The position numbers and the translations under genes are program-made. 64,000 nucleotides of DNA. Source: CAVRXT01 sp049644285 (lineage in GTDB: Bacteria; Acidobacteriota; Terriglobia; Acidiferrales; UBA7541). Shown here in pieces: positions 1 to 8,901 of the stretch (position 1 is the first letter of the stretch; every line of letters starts with the position of its first letter). The stretch lies in contig JBARRP010000213.1 in the NCBI GenBank assembly GCA_049644285.1, positions 1 through 64,000 on the forward strand, read 5' to 3'. The notes under the pieces are model-generated. The model ran no database searches, was not told the origin of the DNA, and saw only the letters and a list, made by a program, of their open reading frames with translations.

Positions 1-1
1 C

Positions 2-187
2 GAGTTGCGCGAAGCCCTCCGCCTGGACCCGAAAAACCACCTCGCCCATTACAACCTCGGCGGGGCACTCCAGAGTAAGGGCGATCTTCAGGGCGCCCTA
101 ATCGAATACCGAGCAGCCCACACACTCGACCCCGAGGACGGGGATTATAAACAGGCCTACGAAGAGCTGCTGAAGAAAATGAAGTGA
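2..187 (+). CDS. TPR-repeat protein, C-terminal fragment
   Basis: Only the 3' end is present; the reading frame is open to the left edge, so the gene begins outside the window. The visible ~61 residues form a tetratricopeptide-type helical pair (LDPKNHLAHYNLGGAL, then GDLQGALIEYRAAHTLDP) followed by a charged tail ending in KKMK. TPRs are protein-interaction scaffolds; no catalytic domain is visible, so the function of the whole protein cannot be stated. Confidence 0.75.
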   Translation, partial: ELREALRLDPKNHLAHYNLGGALQSKGDLQGALIEYRAAHTLDPEDGDYKQAYEELLKKMK

Positions 188-247
188 GCTGGGACATGAC
201 GAGCTGCTCGGGGACTGAATCAGTGAATCAGAAGTGAGTGATGCTCG

Positions 248-2098
248 ATGGGAAAAATCAACCGGCTCCGTAAAAATCAGATCAGCATCGGAAGATCATG
301 CGCGGTGCTCGTTGCCCTGCTTCTAAGTGGTGTGTCCTGCAGTAATCCGCGCGGGTCAGCGACAAGCAAGATAGCGCCCTCTCCTCCTGTCGAAGTTAAA
401 GACCCAATCATCTCGATGGTTATGGCGTCTTCGATTGACGCCAAGGGCGAGATCGTGAATGCGAGATTCACTTTCCCGCCGAATGAGCCACAGTTGACGG
501 CCATCGTGTTTCTTGGAAAAATCAACGGCTCTCAGCTCAACGTGACGTGGTACAAGACCTCTGAGAGCGGCGACGAGAAGCTTTTTGAGCATCAGATTCA
601 GGTCAAAAGCAACGGTCGCGCCTTTTCAGTCGGCAAAAATCAGGGCGGGACTCTGTCGATCGGCACGTACAAAGTGGTTGCGACCCTTGATGGTCAAACA
701 AAAGAGATGGAGTTTGATGTCTCTCCAGCTCGGAAGAAGCAGAAATCAACATCAAACAGGAGTGACGAAAACGTTTTTGAGAATCGGAGTTTGATGCAAA
801 TGGTCGCGTGGAAGTCCGCTTCTTCGCAACAGGCACCCACGAGGCCCACTGGTTCTACAGCTGCGGCAGGCTCGTCGCCAGTTGCTGGACCAAGTGGAAC
901 AGTTCCCTCACCACCGAACCCGCCGTCGGGGGCGCCGGCATCCGGTTGCAACGACGTGTGGGTCGAAGCTGTTGGTTTTATGGCCGAGAGTGTGGCAGTC
1001 CAGTCAGATGGCAGCTGCCTGGAGCCCCACAACGTAAATGTATCCGCGAGCATAACGGGCGCGTATCAGAGCGTCGGAAACTATACTGCAGGCGCAGGCG
1101 TCCGTAATTTCGCATCTTTTTGGGTTGATCCGTGCTGGCTTCCCGGAGGTTCTGACCTTCCCGGAACCAAGGTCGCCGTTAAGGCAGATGTGCTTGATGT
1201 CTTAGGCAAGACAGTTTTTTCAAACAACGATATTACCACTCTCGCCGACGACACGCTCGCGCCACGAGTCAATGTAGTTTCCACGCCTGCGCGCGGGACT
1301 AAAGTTAAAACGGGTGACAAGATTCATCTGAACGTGACTGCCACAGAGAAGCGCAGTGGTGGACCTTGGCAGACCGGGGTGAAAATAATTCAGGTCACCG
1401 CAGAGCCTCGAGGCTTGGTGAAAGACCCTTGGACCAATCCGTCTAACCTTCCCAAGTCGTGCGGCGAAAAGACGTGGGAGCACAAGGACGAAGCCACTTA
1501 CACTGTGCCAAAGGACCCGCCTGCGGTCATAAAAATCTGCGCGATCACTGAAGACTATGTAGGGAATGAATCAAGCCAATGCGGCGAGTTTCCCACCGGG
1601 GACGTGTGGAAGGGCACTCTGCATGCTACCTCGAGCCAATTCTTTGGCCCGCCACCGTTTTTGGGTGCTCCTCCCCTGCAGTGTCTAGACGAGGAGTGGG
1701 ACATCAATTTGGAGCTCGTTGTTCTGAGTGACGGCAGCGTGACGGGAAAAGGAAATGGTCAACTCGCTTCGATGCCCAAATGCTTCGTTCCGGGTAAGGA
1801 GCGGTATGACCTTGAGGGTCACACAATCTCTTGCCCAGGAATACGAGGCCGATTTGATGGAAAGGAATTTCAATTGCAGTTCCCGGTAGCATATCCCGGT
1901 GAGCAACACGGCACACTTGGGGGCATTGTATCTCTCAGCGGATACCCACCCGGCTCGACCCCGCCCACGCTGCGCGTTCAAGTTATTGGTCCAGGCATGG
2001 CAAAGGGTCAAACGAAGACGGACCCCAGTATGGGCGGACCGCGTCATGCGACCGGAATCTTTGATATCGCTCTCAAGTGCGCAACTTGCAGTAAGTGA
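248..2098 (+). CDS. Probable exported lipoprotein, unknown function
   Basis: A 616-residue protein. A basic N-terminus is followed by a hydrophobic stretch ending LLLSGVSC, so Cys31 is a plausible but imperfect lipobox (Gly, not Leu, at -3). Residues ~60-160 look beta-rich, ending KVVATLDGQTKEMEFDV, like an extracellular Ig-type fold. A low-complexity Pro/Ser/Gly/Ala linker follows (~190-232), then a beta-rich C-terminal half with scattered cysteines and a final CATC. Secretion and beta-domains are inferred from composition; no family was recognised. It converges with the chemosensory operon across a 179-base gap in which I see no clear terminator. Confidence 0.7.
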   Translation: MGKINRLRKNQISIGRSCAVLVALLLSGVSCSNPRGSATSKIAPSPPVEVKDPIISMVMASSIDAKGEIVNARFTFPPNEPQLTAIVFLGKINGSQLNVTWYKTSESGDEKLFEHQIQVKSNGRAFSVGKNQGGTLSIGTYKVVATLDGQTKEMEFDVSPARKKQKSTSNRSDENVFENRSLMQMVAWKSASSQQAPTRPTGSTAAAGSSPVAGPSGTVPSPPNPPSGAPASGCNDVWVEAVGFMAESVAVQSDGSCLEPHNVNVSASITGAYQSVGNYTAGAGVRNFASFWVDPCWLPGGSDLPGTKVAVKADVLDVLGKTVFSNNDITTLADDTLAPRVNVVSTPARGTKVKTGDKIHLNVTATEKRSGGPWQTGVKIIQVTAEPRGLVKDPWTNPSNLPKSCGEKTWEHKDEATYTVPKDPPAVIKICAITEDYVGNESSQCGEFPTGDVWKGTLHATSSQFFGPPPFLGAPPLQCLDEEWDINLELVVLSDGSVTGKGNGQLASMPKCFVPGKERYDLEGHTISCPGIRGRFDGKEFQLQFPVAYPGEQHGTLGGIVSLSGYPPGSTPPTLRVQVIGPGMAKGQTKTDPSMGGPRHATGIFDIALKCATCSK

Positions 2099-2277
2099 AA
2101 ACTCGGCTGTAATTGTGTTGTGGGTAATTTTTCGTGCCAGGCGCCGGTCCGCAGCGGCCTAACTTCAATCTTTGCGATCGCCCTCCTACAGTAGCCGAGC
2201 CAAGATGTGAGGGTGCTCCGCTTTTGAAGGAGTGTATCTCGCGAAGACTCAGATCCGGACATAGCGGACTAGTCGCC

Positions 2278-3030
2278 TTACTCGGCGGTCTGAAGCTGGG
2301 ATTCCAGGGCGGCACAGTACTGCCGCTCGGCTTCGAGTTCGGCCTGAAGCTTCTTGATCAGAAGCTCAAGCCTCCGAACGTCATTGCGTAGTTTCAGAAG
2401 CTCGGCCGAAGCGGCCGCGTTCGCCGGTGCGGGGCCAGGGGGACGAACACCCGGAGGTGTGACGCGTGGCGTTGCGGGAGGAGCTACAGTTGTCGCTGCA
2501 CGGGGAGCGTCGGGGGCCGCTGCGGGAGGCTGCGCGGCAAATGGGTTGTTTGCCGCAAATAGGTTGCTGAGTGCCGCGGAGGCGGGCCGCGGTCCTTCGC
2601 TGGAAGCGCGTTCCGGTGATGCGGCGGCGAGCTTGGGATTCAGCAGGCTCTTCACGCGCGCAATCAGCTCGTGGGGCTGAAAGGGCTTGCGGATGAGTTC
2701 ATCGGCCTTCACTGTCATCGCTTTCTCGGCCACGGTGCGGTTGACTACGCCGGACATCAGGATCACCGGGGTGGCGCCGTACTGGGGATGTTCTTTGACG
2801 AACTGGCAAACCTCGTAGCCGTCCTTGTCCGGCATGATCACGTCGGTAATCACGGCATCGGGAGGGGTCGCGGCGAACTGGGTGACGGCCGAGGCGGCGT
2901 CGGGGCAGGCCACAACGTTGATATTCTCTTTGCGGAAGGCAATCTTGATGACCTCGCGCATGGTGGCGCTGTCGTCGATGAAGTAAACCGTGGGGGTGCG
3001 GGGGCCTGCCGGAATAGCCGTTTCGCTCAT
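2278..3030 (-). CDS. CheY-like response regulator with coiled-coil tail
   Basis: A 250-residue protein. Residues ~12-135 form a complete receiver domain: acidic pair D19/D20, phospho-acceptor D63 in ITDVIMPDKDG and the conserved lysine in RKPF. A ~70-residue Ala/Pro-rich linker follows, then a C-terminal leucine-rich coiled coil (ELLKLRNDVRRLELL and onward). There is no DNA-binding output, so phosphorylation probably alters a protein contact through the coiled coil. It is the last gene of the minus-strand chemosensory operon, and its ATG overlaps the upstream stop by 4 nt (ATGA). The likely phosphodonor is the operon's CheA (inference). Confidence 0.85.
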   Translation of the reverse strand: MSETAIPAGPRTPTVYFIDDSATMREVIKIAFRKENINVVACPDAASAVTQFAATPPDAVITDVIMPDKDGYEVCQFVKEHPQYGATPVILMSGVVNRTVAEKAMTVKADELIRKPFQPHELIARVKSLLNPKLAAASPERASSEGPRPASAALSNLFAANNPFAAQPPAAAPDAPRAATTVAPPATPRVTPPGVRPPGPAPANAAASAELLKLRNDVRRLELLIKKLQAELEAERQYCAALESQLQTAE

Positions 3031-3800
3031 GGCGACTCCTTTTCCACTTTGTCGCGCTCCGCTTCGTCGAAATCCCGCATGGCATCGAGCAGAAGATCCG
3101 TGGCCGAGCGCAGAACCGTGCGGTGCGCCGCGGTGGCGCCGTAGACAAATTTATAGACGCCCCTGCCCGCGCCGTGGCAGCTCTTGACGATCTGGCGGAC
3201 TGCTTCATCGCCAAAGAGGTTGCCGCATTCCGCGTGGGCGATTTCGCCGCCATCAAAGAAGATGATGCCGTCCGTTTCTCCGGCATTGATATGGAGCCCG
3301 CCCGTCTGCCGCGCCTGGCCGAGCATCTGGATGATGCCGGGCAAATCGAGATGGGAGAGGCTACCGCTCAATTCCGTCTCGGAGCTGCGAAGCATTTGCG
3401 TGGGTTGAAAGCCTTCCTGGCGGCTGAAAAGTAAATTGCGGACATGCTGGGCGATTTCTCCGGGATTCCCGCGGCGGTCCACATAATCATCACAGCCGGC
3501 GCGGAAGGCTTCAAGCAAAGCCTGCTCGCCCCCGCCGCCCAAAGCGATCAACGGAATACCTGCCGTCTTTGGGTCCGCGCGCAGGATCGGAGCGATTTCG
3601 AGCGCGCCCATTTCGCGCAAGTTCGTGGCGCACAGGATCGCCTCCGGGGTATTCCATTCCAGCATGGTCAATCCAAAAGCGCCCTGCGCGCAGTTCACCA
3701 CTTCAAAACCCTCCTGGCGCAATGCGTCGGTCAAGCGCTTCGCGTAATAGACGTTGCTCTCAATGAGCAGAAGCCGAGGCTGTTGGGCGGGGGCGTTCAT
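3027..3800 (-). CDS. Pseudo-receiver fused to DUF4388 (PATAN-like) domain
   Basis: 257 residues from the ATG at 3800, which overlaps the preceding cheW stop as ATGA. The N-terminal ~125 residues have the receiver fold pattern, but the key residues are lost: the phospho-acceptor Asp is Ala58 (ILCATNLREM), the acidic pair is reduced to IES and the conserved Lys is Arg (YVDRRG). Phosphorylation is therefore unlikely. The C-terminal half (~140-245) matches the DUF4388/PATAN type (GSLSHLDLPGIIQMLGQ, TGGLHI, DGGEIAHAE). Such domains occur in regulators of gliding and type IV pili, mostly as protein-interaction modules. Family assignment is confident; its role as an adaptor is inference. Confidence 0.8.
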   Translation of the reverse strand: MNAPAQQPRLLLIESNVYYAKRLTDALRQEGFEVVNCAQGAFGLTMLEWNTPEAILCATNLREMGALEIAPILRADPKTAGIPLIALGGGGEQALLEAFRAGCDDYVDRRGNPGEIAQHVRNLLFSRQEGFQPTQMLRSSETELSGSLSHLDLPGIIQMLGQARQTGGLHINAGETDGIIFFDGGEIAHAECGNLFGDEAVRQIVKSCHGAGRGVYKFVYGATAAHRTVLRSATDLLLDAMRDFDEAERDKVEKESP

Positions 3801-4264
3801 CTTTGGACCTCGGCTTCGGCAGCCGCGGCAGGCACCGGGCCAGCGCCAACCAATGCATCCAGATCCAAGACCTCCACTGTCCCTTCGTCGAGTGCAAGCA
3901 CGCCAGCCACATAAGGGGGTTGCCCCAATTGCGGGGGCCACAACTCCGCGTTCCGGAGTTCGCATTCACCGGTGACACCGATGGCGCAAGGCTCCTGCTT
4001 GTTTCCGAAGCGACGGATGGTGACGAGATAAAAGCGCTTCGTGGGCGCTTCCCGGCCGATCAGCACCGGCGCGACATCGTAAACCGGAATAATTCGCCCG
4101 CGGCGCACGATCACGCCCGCTACCATCGGCGTTCTGTGCGGAAACGCGTGCAGCCGCACCGGCGGCGCCAGCTCGGCGACATTCTCCGAAGGCAGGGCAA
4201 ATCGCCGGTTCCCGAGCTGCAGCAACACGAAAGACGGGAGCTCAGTTGGGTTTCCCAATGTCAT
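3797..4264 (-). CDS. CheW-like chemosensory coupling protein
   Basis: 155 residues with a CheW-domain pattern: FVLLQLGNRRFALP, VAGVIVRRGRIIPVYDV and, later, YVAGVLALDEGTVEVLDLDAL. CheW couples receptors to the CheA kinase at the membrane array. It is the second of two consecutive CheW-type genes and is translationally coupled at both ends by ATGA overlaps. Its sequence is rather divergent, ending in an Ala-rich tail, so it may serve a specialised receptor or replace a P5 contact (inference). Confidence 0.8.
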   Translation of the reverse strand: MTLGNPTELPSFVLLQLGNRRFALPSENVAELAPPVRLHAFPHRTPMVAGVIVRRGRIIPVYDVAPVLIGREAPTKRFYLVTIRRFGNKQEPCAIGVTGECELRNAELWPPQLGQPPYVAGVLALDEGTVEVLDLDALVGAGPVPAAAAEAEVQR

Positions 4265-4797
4265 GCGGGAACCGTGCCTCGCACTCCCGATGCGCCGACC
4301 GCAGCGCGGTGCGCGGTGCGTTCCAGCATCCGGAGCTCATTCGCTGTCAAGAAGCCGAGCGGGTTGACGACTGGAATCACCTGATCATCAAAATAAGCAA
4401 GCCCGCGGTACCAAGCTCTCTCCTCTCCTGCAAATGCCAGGGGCAAAGAGTAGACGCCCGAGATTTCGACCATGTTTTCGATCCGGTCGACCAACAGCGC
4501 CAGCGGCGATTCGCGCAGCATCAGCGCCATGGTGGGGCGGGTGCGCCGCAATCCGAAATGCAGGCTCGCGCTCACGATGTAGAAAACCCTCCGCGCGCGC
4601 TCGACCGTGTGGCTCACTTTGTCCAGCTCCCGCTGCTCGATCTCGACCGCGGCGCCAGACAAGCTGTCAGCGCTGCGAATCTCATGGACCGCATCGGCGG
4701 AGATTGCGAACCGCTGGTTGGCCACCGCAAACAAAATCACAGCTTCTCGCGGGCGTTGCCGCCGAGGTTTCACCACGCCCTGCGGCGTTAACTTCAT
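4261..4797 (-). CDS. CheW-like coupling protein
   Basis: 178 residues from the ATG at 4797, chosen because it overlaps the cheB stop as ATGA; the longer in-frame extension upstream is arginine-rich out-of-frame translation of cheB. A CheW fold is suggested by AVILFAVANQRFAISADAVHEI, LALLVDRIENMVE and GLAYFDDQVIPVVNPLGFL. It probably bridges receptor and CheA within the same operon. Two adjacent CheW homologues of unequal sequence suggest two receptor classes or array geometries (inference). Confidence 0.8.
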   Translation of the reverse strand: MKLTPQGVVKPRRQRPREAVILFAVANQRFAISADAVHEIRSADSLSGAAVEIEQRELDKVSHTVERARRVFYIVSASLHFGLRRTRPTMALMLRESPLALLVDRIENMVEISGVYSLPLAFAGEERAWYRGLAYFDDQVIPVVNPLGFLTANELRMLERTAHRAAVGASGVRGTVPA

Positions 4798-5909
4798 CGC
4801 ACGCTCACGGGGACGGCGCGGCACAATTGCAGCACACGCCGCTCGATGGCCGGATAGATTTCGTCGACGCCGAGGACTTCGTCCACGGCTCCGGTCTTGA
4901 TGGCCTCGGCGGGCATGCCGAAAATCACCGCGGTGGCCTCGTCCTGGGCGATAACCGTGCCTCCAACGGACTTCACTGCCTTCACACCTCGCGCGCCGTC
5001 GTTGCCCATGCCGGTCAGCACCACTCCGACCGCCATTTTGCCCGCGTACGCCGCGAGTGTTTCCAGGGCCACGTCGGCGCAGGGCCGATAGCCGGAAATG
5101 CGCGGACCGTCGTCGAGCAGAATTTTCCCGGTGGCGGAAATCCGCAAGTGATGCGATCCGGGACAAACGTACAAAGTGCCGGGCTGGATGGCCTCGTTCG
5201 ATTCAGCTTCTTTCACGCGCAGAGAGGACAGTTGTGCGAGTTGCACCCCGAATTGAGTGGTGAAAGTGGCGGGCATATGCAGCACCAGAAACACCGCCGC
5301 CGGAAAGCCTTTTGGAAAACTCGGCACCAGACGCATGACCGTTGCCGGGCCTCCGGTGGAGGCGGCGATGACGACAATCGGAAAACGCCCCCCGGCGGCC
5401 GCGGCAATCCCTCCGCCATTCGCGGGACTCAAACCGGAGGCTTGGGGCTTGGCCGCTCCCCGGGCAATCTTCGAAAGCGTGGCGGTGCGGACGACGCGAA
5501 CCTTTGCGGCCATCTTCAGCTTGCGGTTGAGCTCGTCACCGACTTTGTTCATATCGAGGTCGATGCCGCTCGATGGCTTGGGCACGAATTCGATCGCGCC
5601 CAATTCGAGCGCCCGCAGGGTGCTGTCGGCGCCCGCGCGCGATTCAGAGCTGACGATGACAATGGGACGCGGATTGGCGGACATGATCAGTTCAGTGGCC
5701 TGGAGTCCATCCATGCGGGGCATGTTGATGTCCATCGTGATGACGTCGGGATGCAAGGATTCGGCGAGATCGACGGCTTCGCGGCCGTCCTTGGCTTGCC
5801 CGATGACTTCCATCTGCGGATCGCCGGCGATAATCGCGACGAGCACCTTGCGCATGAAGGCCGAATCATCCACCACCAGCACGCGGATTTTTTTCTCTGC
5901 TGTCTTCAT
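4794..5909 (-). CDS. cheB: Chemosensory methylesterase/deamidase CheB
   Basis: 371 residues, the normal CheB length. A receiver domain (1-120, D60 in ITMDINMPRMDG, Lys in PKPSS) and a linker precede the methylesterase domain with the triad S184 (AASTGG), H211 (LHMPATF) and D304 (TGMGNDGARG). It removes methyl groups from receptor glutamates and opposes CheR; phosphorylation by CheA relieves inhibition by the receiver. It starts 7 nt after cheA and overlaps the following cheW as ATGA. All catalytic residues are intact. Confidence 0.95.
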   Translation of the reverse strand: MKTAEKKIRVLVVDDSAFMRKVLVAIIAGDPQMEVIGQAKDGREAVDLAESLHPDVITMDINMPRMDGLQATELIMSANPRPIVIVSSESRAGADSTLRALELGAIEFVPKPSSGIDLDMNKVGDELNRKLKMAAKVRVVRTATLSKIARGAAKPQASGLSPANGGGIAAAAGGRFPIVVIAASTGGPATVMRLVPSFPKGFPAAVFLVLHMPATFTTQFGVQLAQLSSLRVKEAESNEAIQPGTLYVCPGSHHLRISATGKILLDDGPRISGYRPCADVALETLAAYAGKMAVGVVLTGMGNDGARGVKAVKSVGGTVIAQDEATAVIFGMPAEAIKTGAVDEVLGVDEIYPAIERRVLQLCRAVPVSVR

Positions 5910-5916
5910 CTCCGTG

Positions 5917-8901
5917 TCACGCTTGCAGAGTCCCTACAGGCGAGGGAGCCACCTCGGCTCCCATCAGCCGCGACACTGCCTCTAGGAGCTGCTCTTCCTG
6001 CACGGGCTTCGTCAGGAATGCGCCGGCTCCTTCTTTCATGGCGCGGTCACGGTGCTTCGCGCCCGCGCGCGAGGTCACGACCAAAACCGGAATCCGCCGG
6101 GTGGTGGGATCCTGGCGCAAATGCGCCATCAACTCGTAACCGTTCAATCGCGGCATTTCGATATCGGTGACCACCAGATGACAACCCACCTGAGCAATGA
6201 TCTCCGAGGCTTCCAGGCCGTCCGCGGCGAGCTTCACGCGGTAGCCCGCCTTCTCCAGCATCCGGCCAACGAATTTCCGCACACTGATCGAGTCGTCCAC
6301 CACCAGGACGACTTTGTCGTTCTGCACTGGATCCACCGCTTCGCTCGGGATGCTGCCGGCCGCGACCGCCGCCGCGCCCGGCATGAAGACGCGCGCCGCG
6401 CCGGCCGCAGCAACCTGGGGCCGATTCGCAGCAGTCTCCGAAGAGACTAACCGGTTCAAATCGATCAGAAGGATCAGGCTGCCATCGGGCGCGATCGTCG
6501 TTCCAGGAAAGAGTTTCACGCGACGGAGATACTCGCCGAGATTCTTGATCACGATTTCATCTTTGCCGATCACCTCTTCGACGACGATACCGACCGAATG
6601 GCCCGCCACTTTCACGATCACCATTTTGAAGTAGCCGTTCACCGGCTCAATCGGATGCAGGCCAAGCTGCAAATCCAGCCGCACGACCTCGGTGACCACG
6701 TCACGAACCGTGGTCAGCAGTTTTCCGCCGACGTCCTCGATCTCTTCGGGTTTCACCCGGCGGATTTCCTCGACCAAGGCCAGCGGAAGGGCGAATATCG
6801 AAGTCCCGCAACTCACGAAAAGCGCCTGGGAGATAATCAGCGTCAGCGGCACTTTCAGAGTGAAAACTGAACCCACGCCCGCCTCGCTCCGCACGTCGAT
6901 TTCGCCGTTCAGCGCGTGGACGTTGGAACGGACCACATCGAGACCCACTCCACGGCCGGCCAGCTCGGTTTTGAGTGAAGCCGTTGAAAAGCCGGGTCGG
7001 AATAGGAATTCGCGAAGTTCGCGTTCTGAAAGCTGGTCTGCCGCGGCGGCCGAGATGACTCCAGACTCGGTCGCACTCTGGCGGACTTTTTCGTAATCGA
7101 TGCCGCGGCCGTCGTCTTCTACTTCAATAAAGATATGATTGCCACGATGGTAGGCCCGCACCGTAACCTTCCCTTGTTCGGGTTTGCCTGCGTGCAGGCG
7201 CGCCTCCGGCACTTCGATCCCATGGGCTACGGCGTTGCGAACGAGATGCGTCAGGGGATCGGAGATTTGCTGGATGATGTTGTTGTCGAGTTCGGTTTCG
7301 GCGCCTTCCAGGGCAAGCGAGACCGGTTTTTCGACGGCCTTCGCCGCATCTCGCACCGTTCGCGAAAGCCGCGTGTAGAGGTTGCCGATCGGAACCATCC
7401 GCGCCGACGTGATTTCGTCCTGAAGGTGATGCGCGAGCTTCGTGAACTCATCGATGTCTGCGTCCACGCGAGCCATGAAGCCTTCGAGCTGCGTCAGAAC
7501 CTCCGTGACGTCGGCGGAGATTTCCGTGAGCGAGCGAGACAAAATGTTGAAATCGTCGTAACGGTCCATCTCGAGCTCGGAGAAATCCGAAAAAGACTCG
7601 CCGGGGAGGCGCGGGAGGCTCAGGAACGATCGTCGGAAAGTGTCCATCTGTGGCGGTGAGCTGCCGGGCAAGAGACTCGAGCTGATGCGGCTGAACTCGT
7701 GCTTGTCTTGAAATTCGGAGACTTTGCCAGAGAGACGCGCCTTCGAGAAGTTCAGCACCTCGACGAGTTTGCCGAGCTCTTTCAATCGGCCGAGCATGCG
7801 CGTGCGGTTGATGACCAGCTCGCCCACGGCGTTCATCATCCGGTCGAGCCGCTCGAGCGAAATCCGGACCGACTTTGCCTGGGGAATGGCGGCCGCGCCG
7901 CTCCGGCTTGCGACCGCGACCTCGGCTCCAGGGGCCGCAGCCGAGACCTCGGCCGCAGGAATGTCGCTGCTTCCCGCCGCGGGGGCAGCTTCAGCCGCGT
8001 AGGCCTCCTCCGCTGCCTCGGGAACCAGCTCAGCGATTCGGGTAAGAAGCGGGTCAACGGCTTCGCGCATCGCCTCGTCACTGGGCCAGTCGCGATGCAA
8101 GAATTTCTTGAGCACGTCCACGGAGTCAAGACACAGATCGACGATCTCCGCGGTCGGAAGCAAGACACCATCCCGCAGATGCCCGATCAGGTCTTCCACG
8201 CGATGCGCGACCGTCGAGAGCCGGTGCAGCCCTACCTGCGCCGCGGAGCCTTTGATCGTGTGCATGGAACGGAAGAGGCGATTGATCTCTTCCGAGCTGG
8301 GACGGCCCTCGAGCGCCAGCAGGCACTCAGTGACCGTCGTCAGGTGCTCTTCAGCCTCGGGGACGAAGAAATCGAGCACTTCTTCCGGCACCTCGCCGTC
8401 CAGCGGTAAGCCATCCGCGACGGATCCCGCCTGCGGGAAAACGCCGGGAATCGGCTCCGCCGTGCCCACATCACCCGCGGCGGCTTCCTCGGCAGCAGGC
8501 TCCGCGACCACGGCAGGAGGAAATGCGAAGGAGTAGCGCTGTTTAAAGTTTGCGACGTCACCGGACGTCTCCGTTCCACTCGAACTGATCTGGAGCAGAT
8601 CAAATTCGAGCACGGAAATGGCGTCGGCAAGAAATTCCGTCAGCGGGCCATAGGTGTCGGGCCCGAGGGTTGCGTTCAGGGCGTATTGAAAAATGTGCGC
8701 CATCTTCCCGGCAATCTCGGAGAACAGCGGGAAACCATAGCTGGCCGAGGTGCCGGCGAGCGTGTGCGCGGCGATGTAGAGCCGCTCGAGGTCTTCCGGC
8801 TTAGCCTGCGGCTCCTGCAGGACGCCGGAATATTCCCGCAGATACTGGAGGTTTTCCGAGGCCTCCTGAAGAAAGAGCTCGAGCGATTCGGGAGTGTTCA
8901 C
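5917..8901 (-). CDS. cheA: Hybrid chemosensory histidine kinase CheA with two HPt domains and C-terminal receiver
   Basis: 994 residues. I chose GTG at 8901 because it overlaps the cheR stop as GTGA; the longer frame would run into cheR. The order is HPt1 (H46 in IAAHTLAG), HPt2 (H214 in SMHTIKGSA), an acidic/Ala linker, a P3-like helical segment, the HATPase domain (HLVRNAVAHGIE; DDGRGID; GRGVGLDVV), a CheW-like P5 domain and a receiver (D913 in VVTDIEMPRLNG, Lys in TKPV). The N-box has Ala where most CheA proteins, including the second CheA in this window, have Asp (NAADHGIE). The hybrid layout resembles ChpA/FrzE-type kinases of non-flagellar systems rather than E. coli CheA. The receiver may act as a phosphate sink (inference). 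Confidence 0.95.
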   Translation of the reverse strand: MNTPESLELFLQEASENLQYLREYSGVLQEPQAKPEDLERLYIAAHTLAGTSASYGFPLFSEIAGKMAHIFQYALNATLGPDTYGPLTEFLADAISVLEFDLLQISSSGTETSGDVANFKQRYSFAFPPAVVAEPAAEEAAAGDVGTAEPIPGVFPQAGSVADGLPLDGEVPEEVLDFFVPEAEEHLTTVTECLLALEGRPSSEEINRLFRSMHTIKGSAAQVGLHRLSTVAHRVEDLIGHLRDGVLLPTAEIVDLCLDSVDVLKKFLHRDWPSDEAMREAVDPLLTRIAELVPEAAEEAYAAEAAPAAGSSDIPAAEVSAAAPGAEVAVASRSGAAAIPQAKSVRISLERLDRMMNAVGELVINRTRMLGRLKELGKLVEVLNFSKARLSGKVSEFQDKHEFSRISSSLLPGSSPPQMDTFRRSFLSLPRLPGESFSDFSELEMDRYDDFNILSRSLTEISADVTEVLTQLEGFMARVDADIDEFTKLAHHLQDEITSARMVPIGNLYTRLSRTVRDAAKAVEKPVSLALEGAETELDNNIIQQISDPLTHLVRNAVAHGIEVPEARLHAGKPEQGKVTVRAYHRGNHIFIEVEDDGRGIDYEKVRQSATESGVISAAAADQLSERELREFLFRPGFSTASLKTELAGRGVGLDVVRSNVHALNGEIDVRSEAGVGSVFTLKVPLTLIISQALFVSCGTSIFALPLALVEEIRRVKPEEIEDVGGKLLTTVRDVVTEVVRLDLQLGLHPIEPVNGYFKMVIVKVAGHSVGIVVEEVIGKDEIVIKNLGEYLRRVKLFPGTTIAPDGSLILLIDLNRLVSSETAANRPQVAAAGAARVFMPGAAAVAAGSIPSEAVDPVQNDKVVLVVDDSISVRKFVGRMLEKAGYRVKLAADGLEASEIIAQVGCHLVVTDIEMPRLNGYELMAHLRQDPTTRRIPVLVVTSRAGAKHRDRAMKEGAGAFLTKPVQEEQLLEAVSRLMGAEVAPSPVGTLQA

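Noticed and set aside
694..1053. Minus-strand frame of 119 codons inside the lipoprotein gene
   Set aside because: A shadow frame of low-complexity codons, without a ribosome-binding site or protein-like features.
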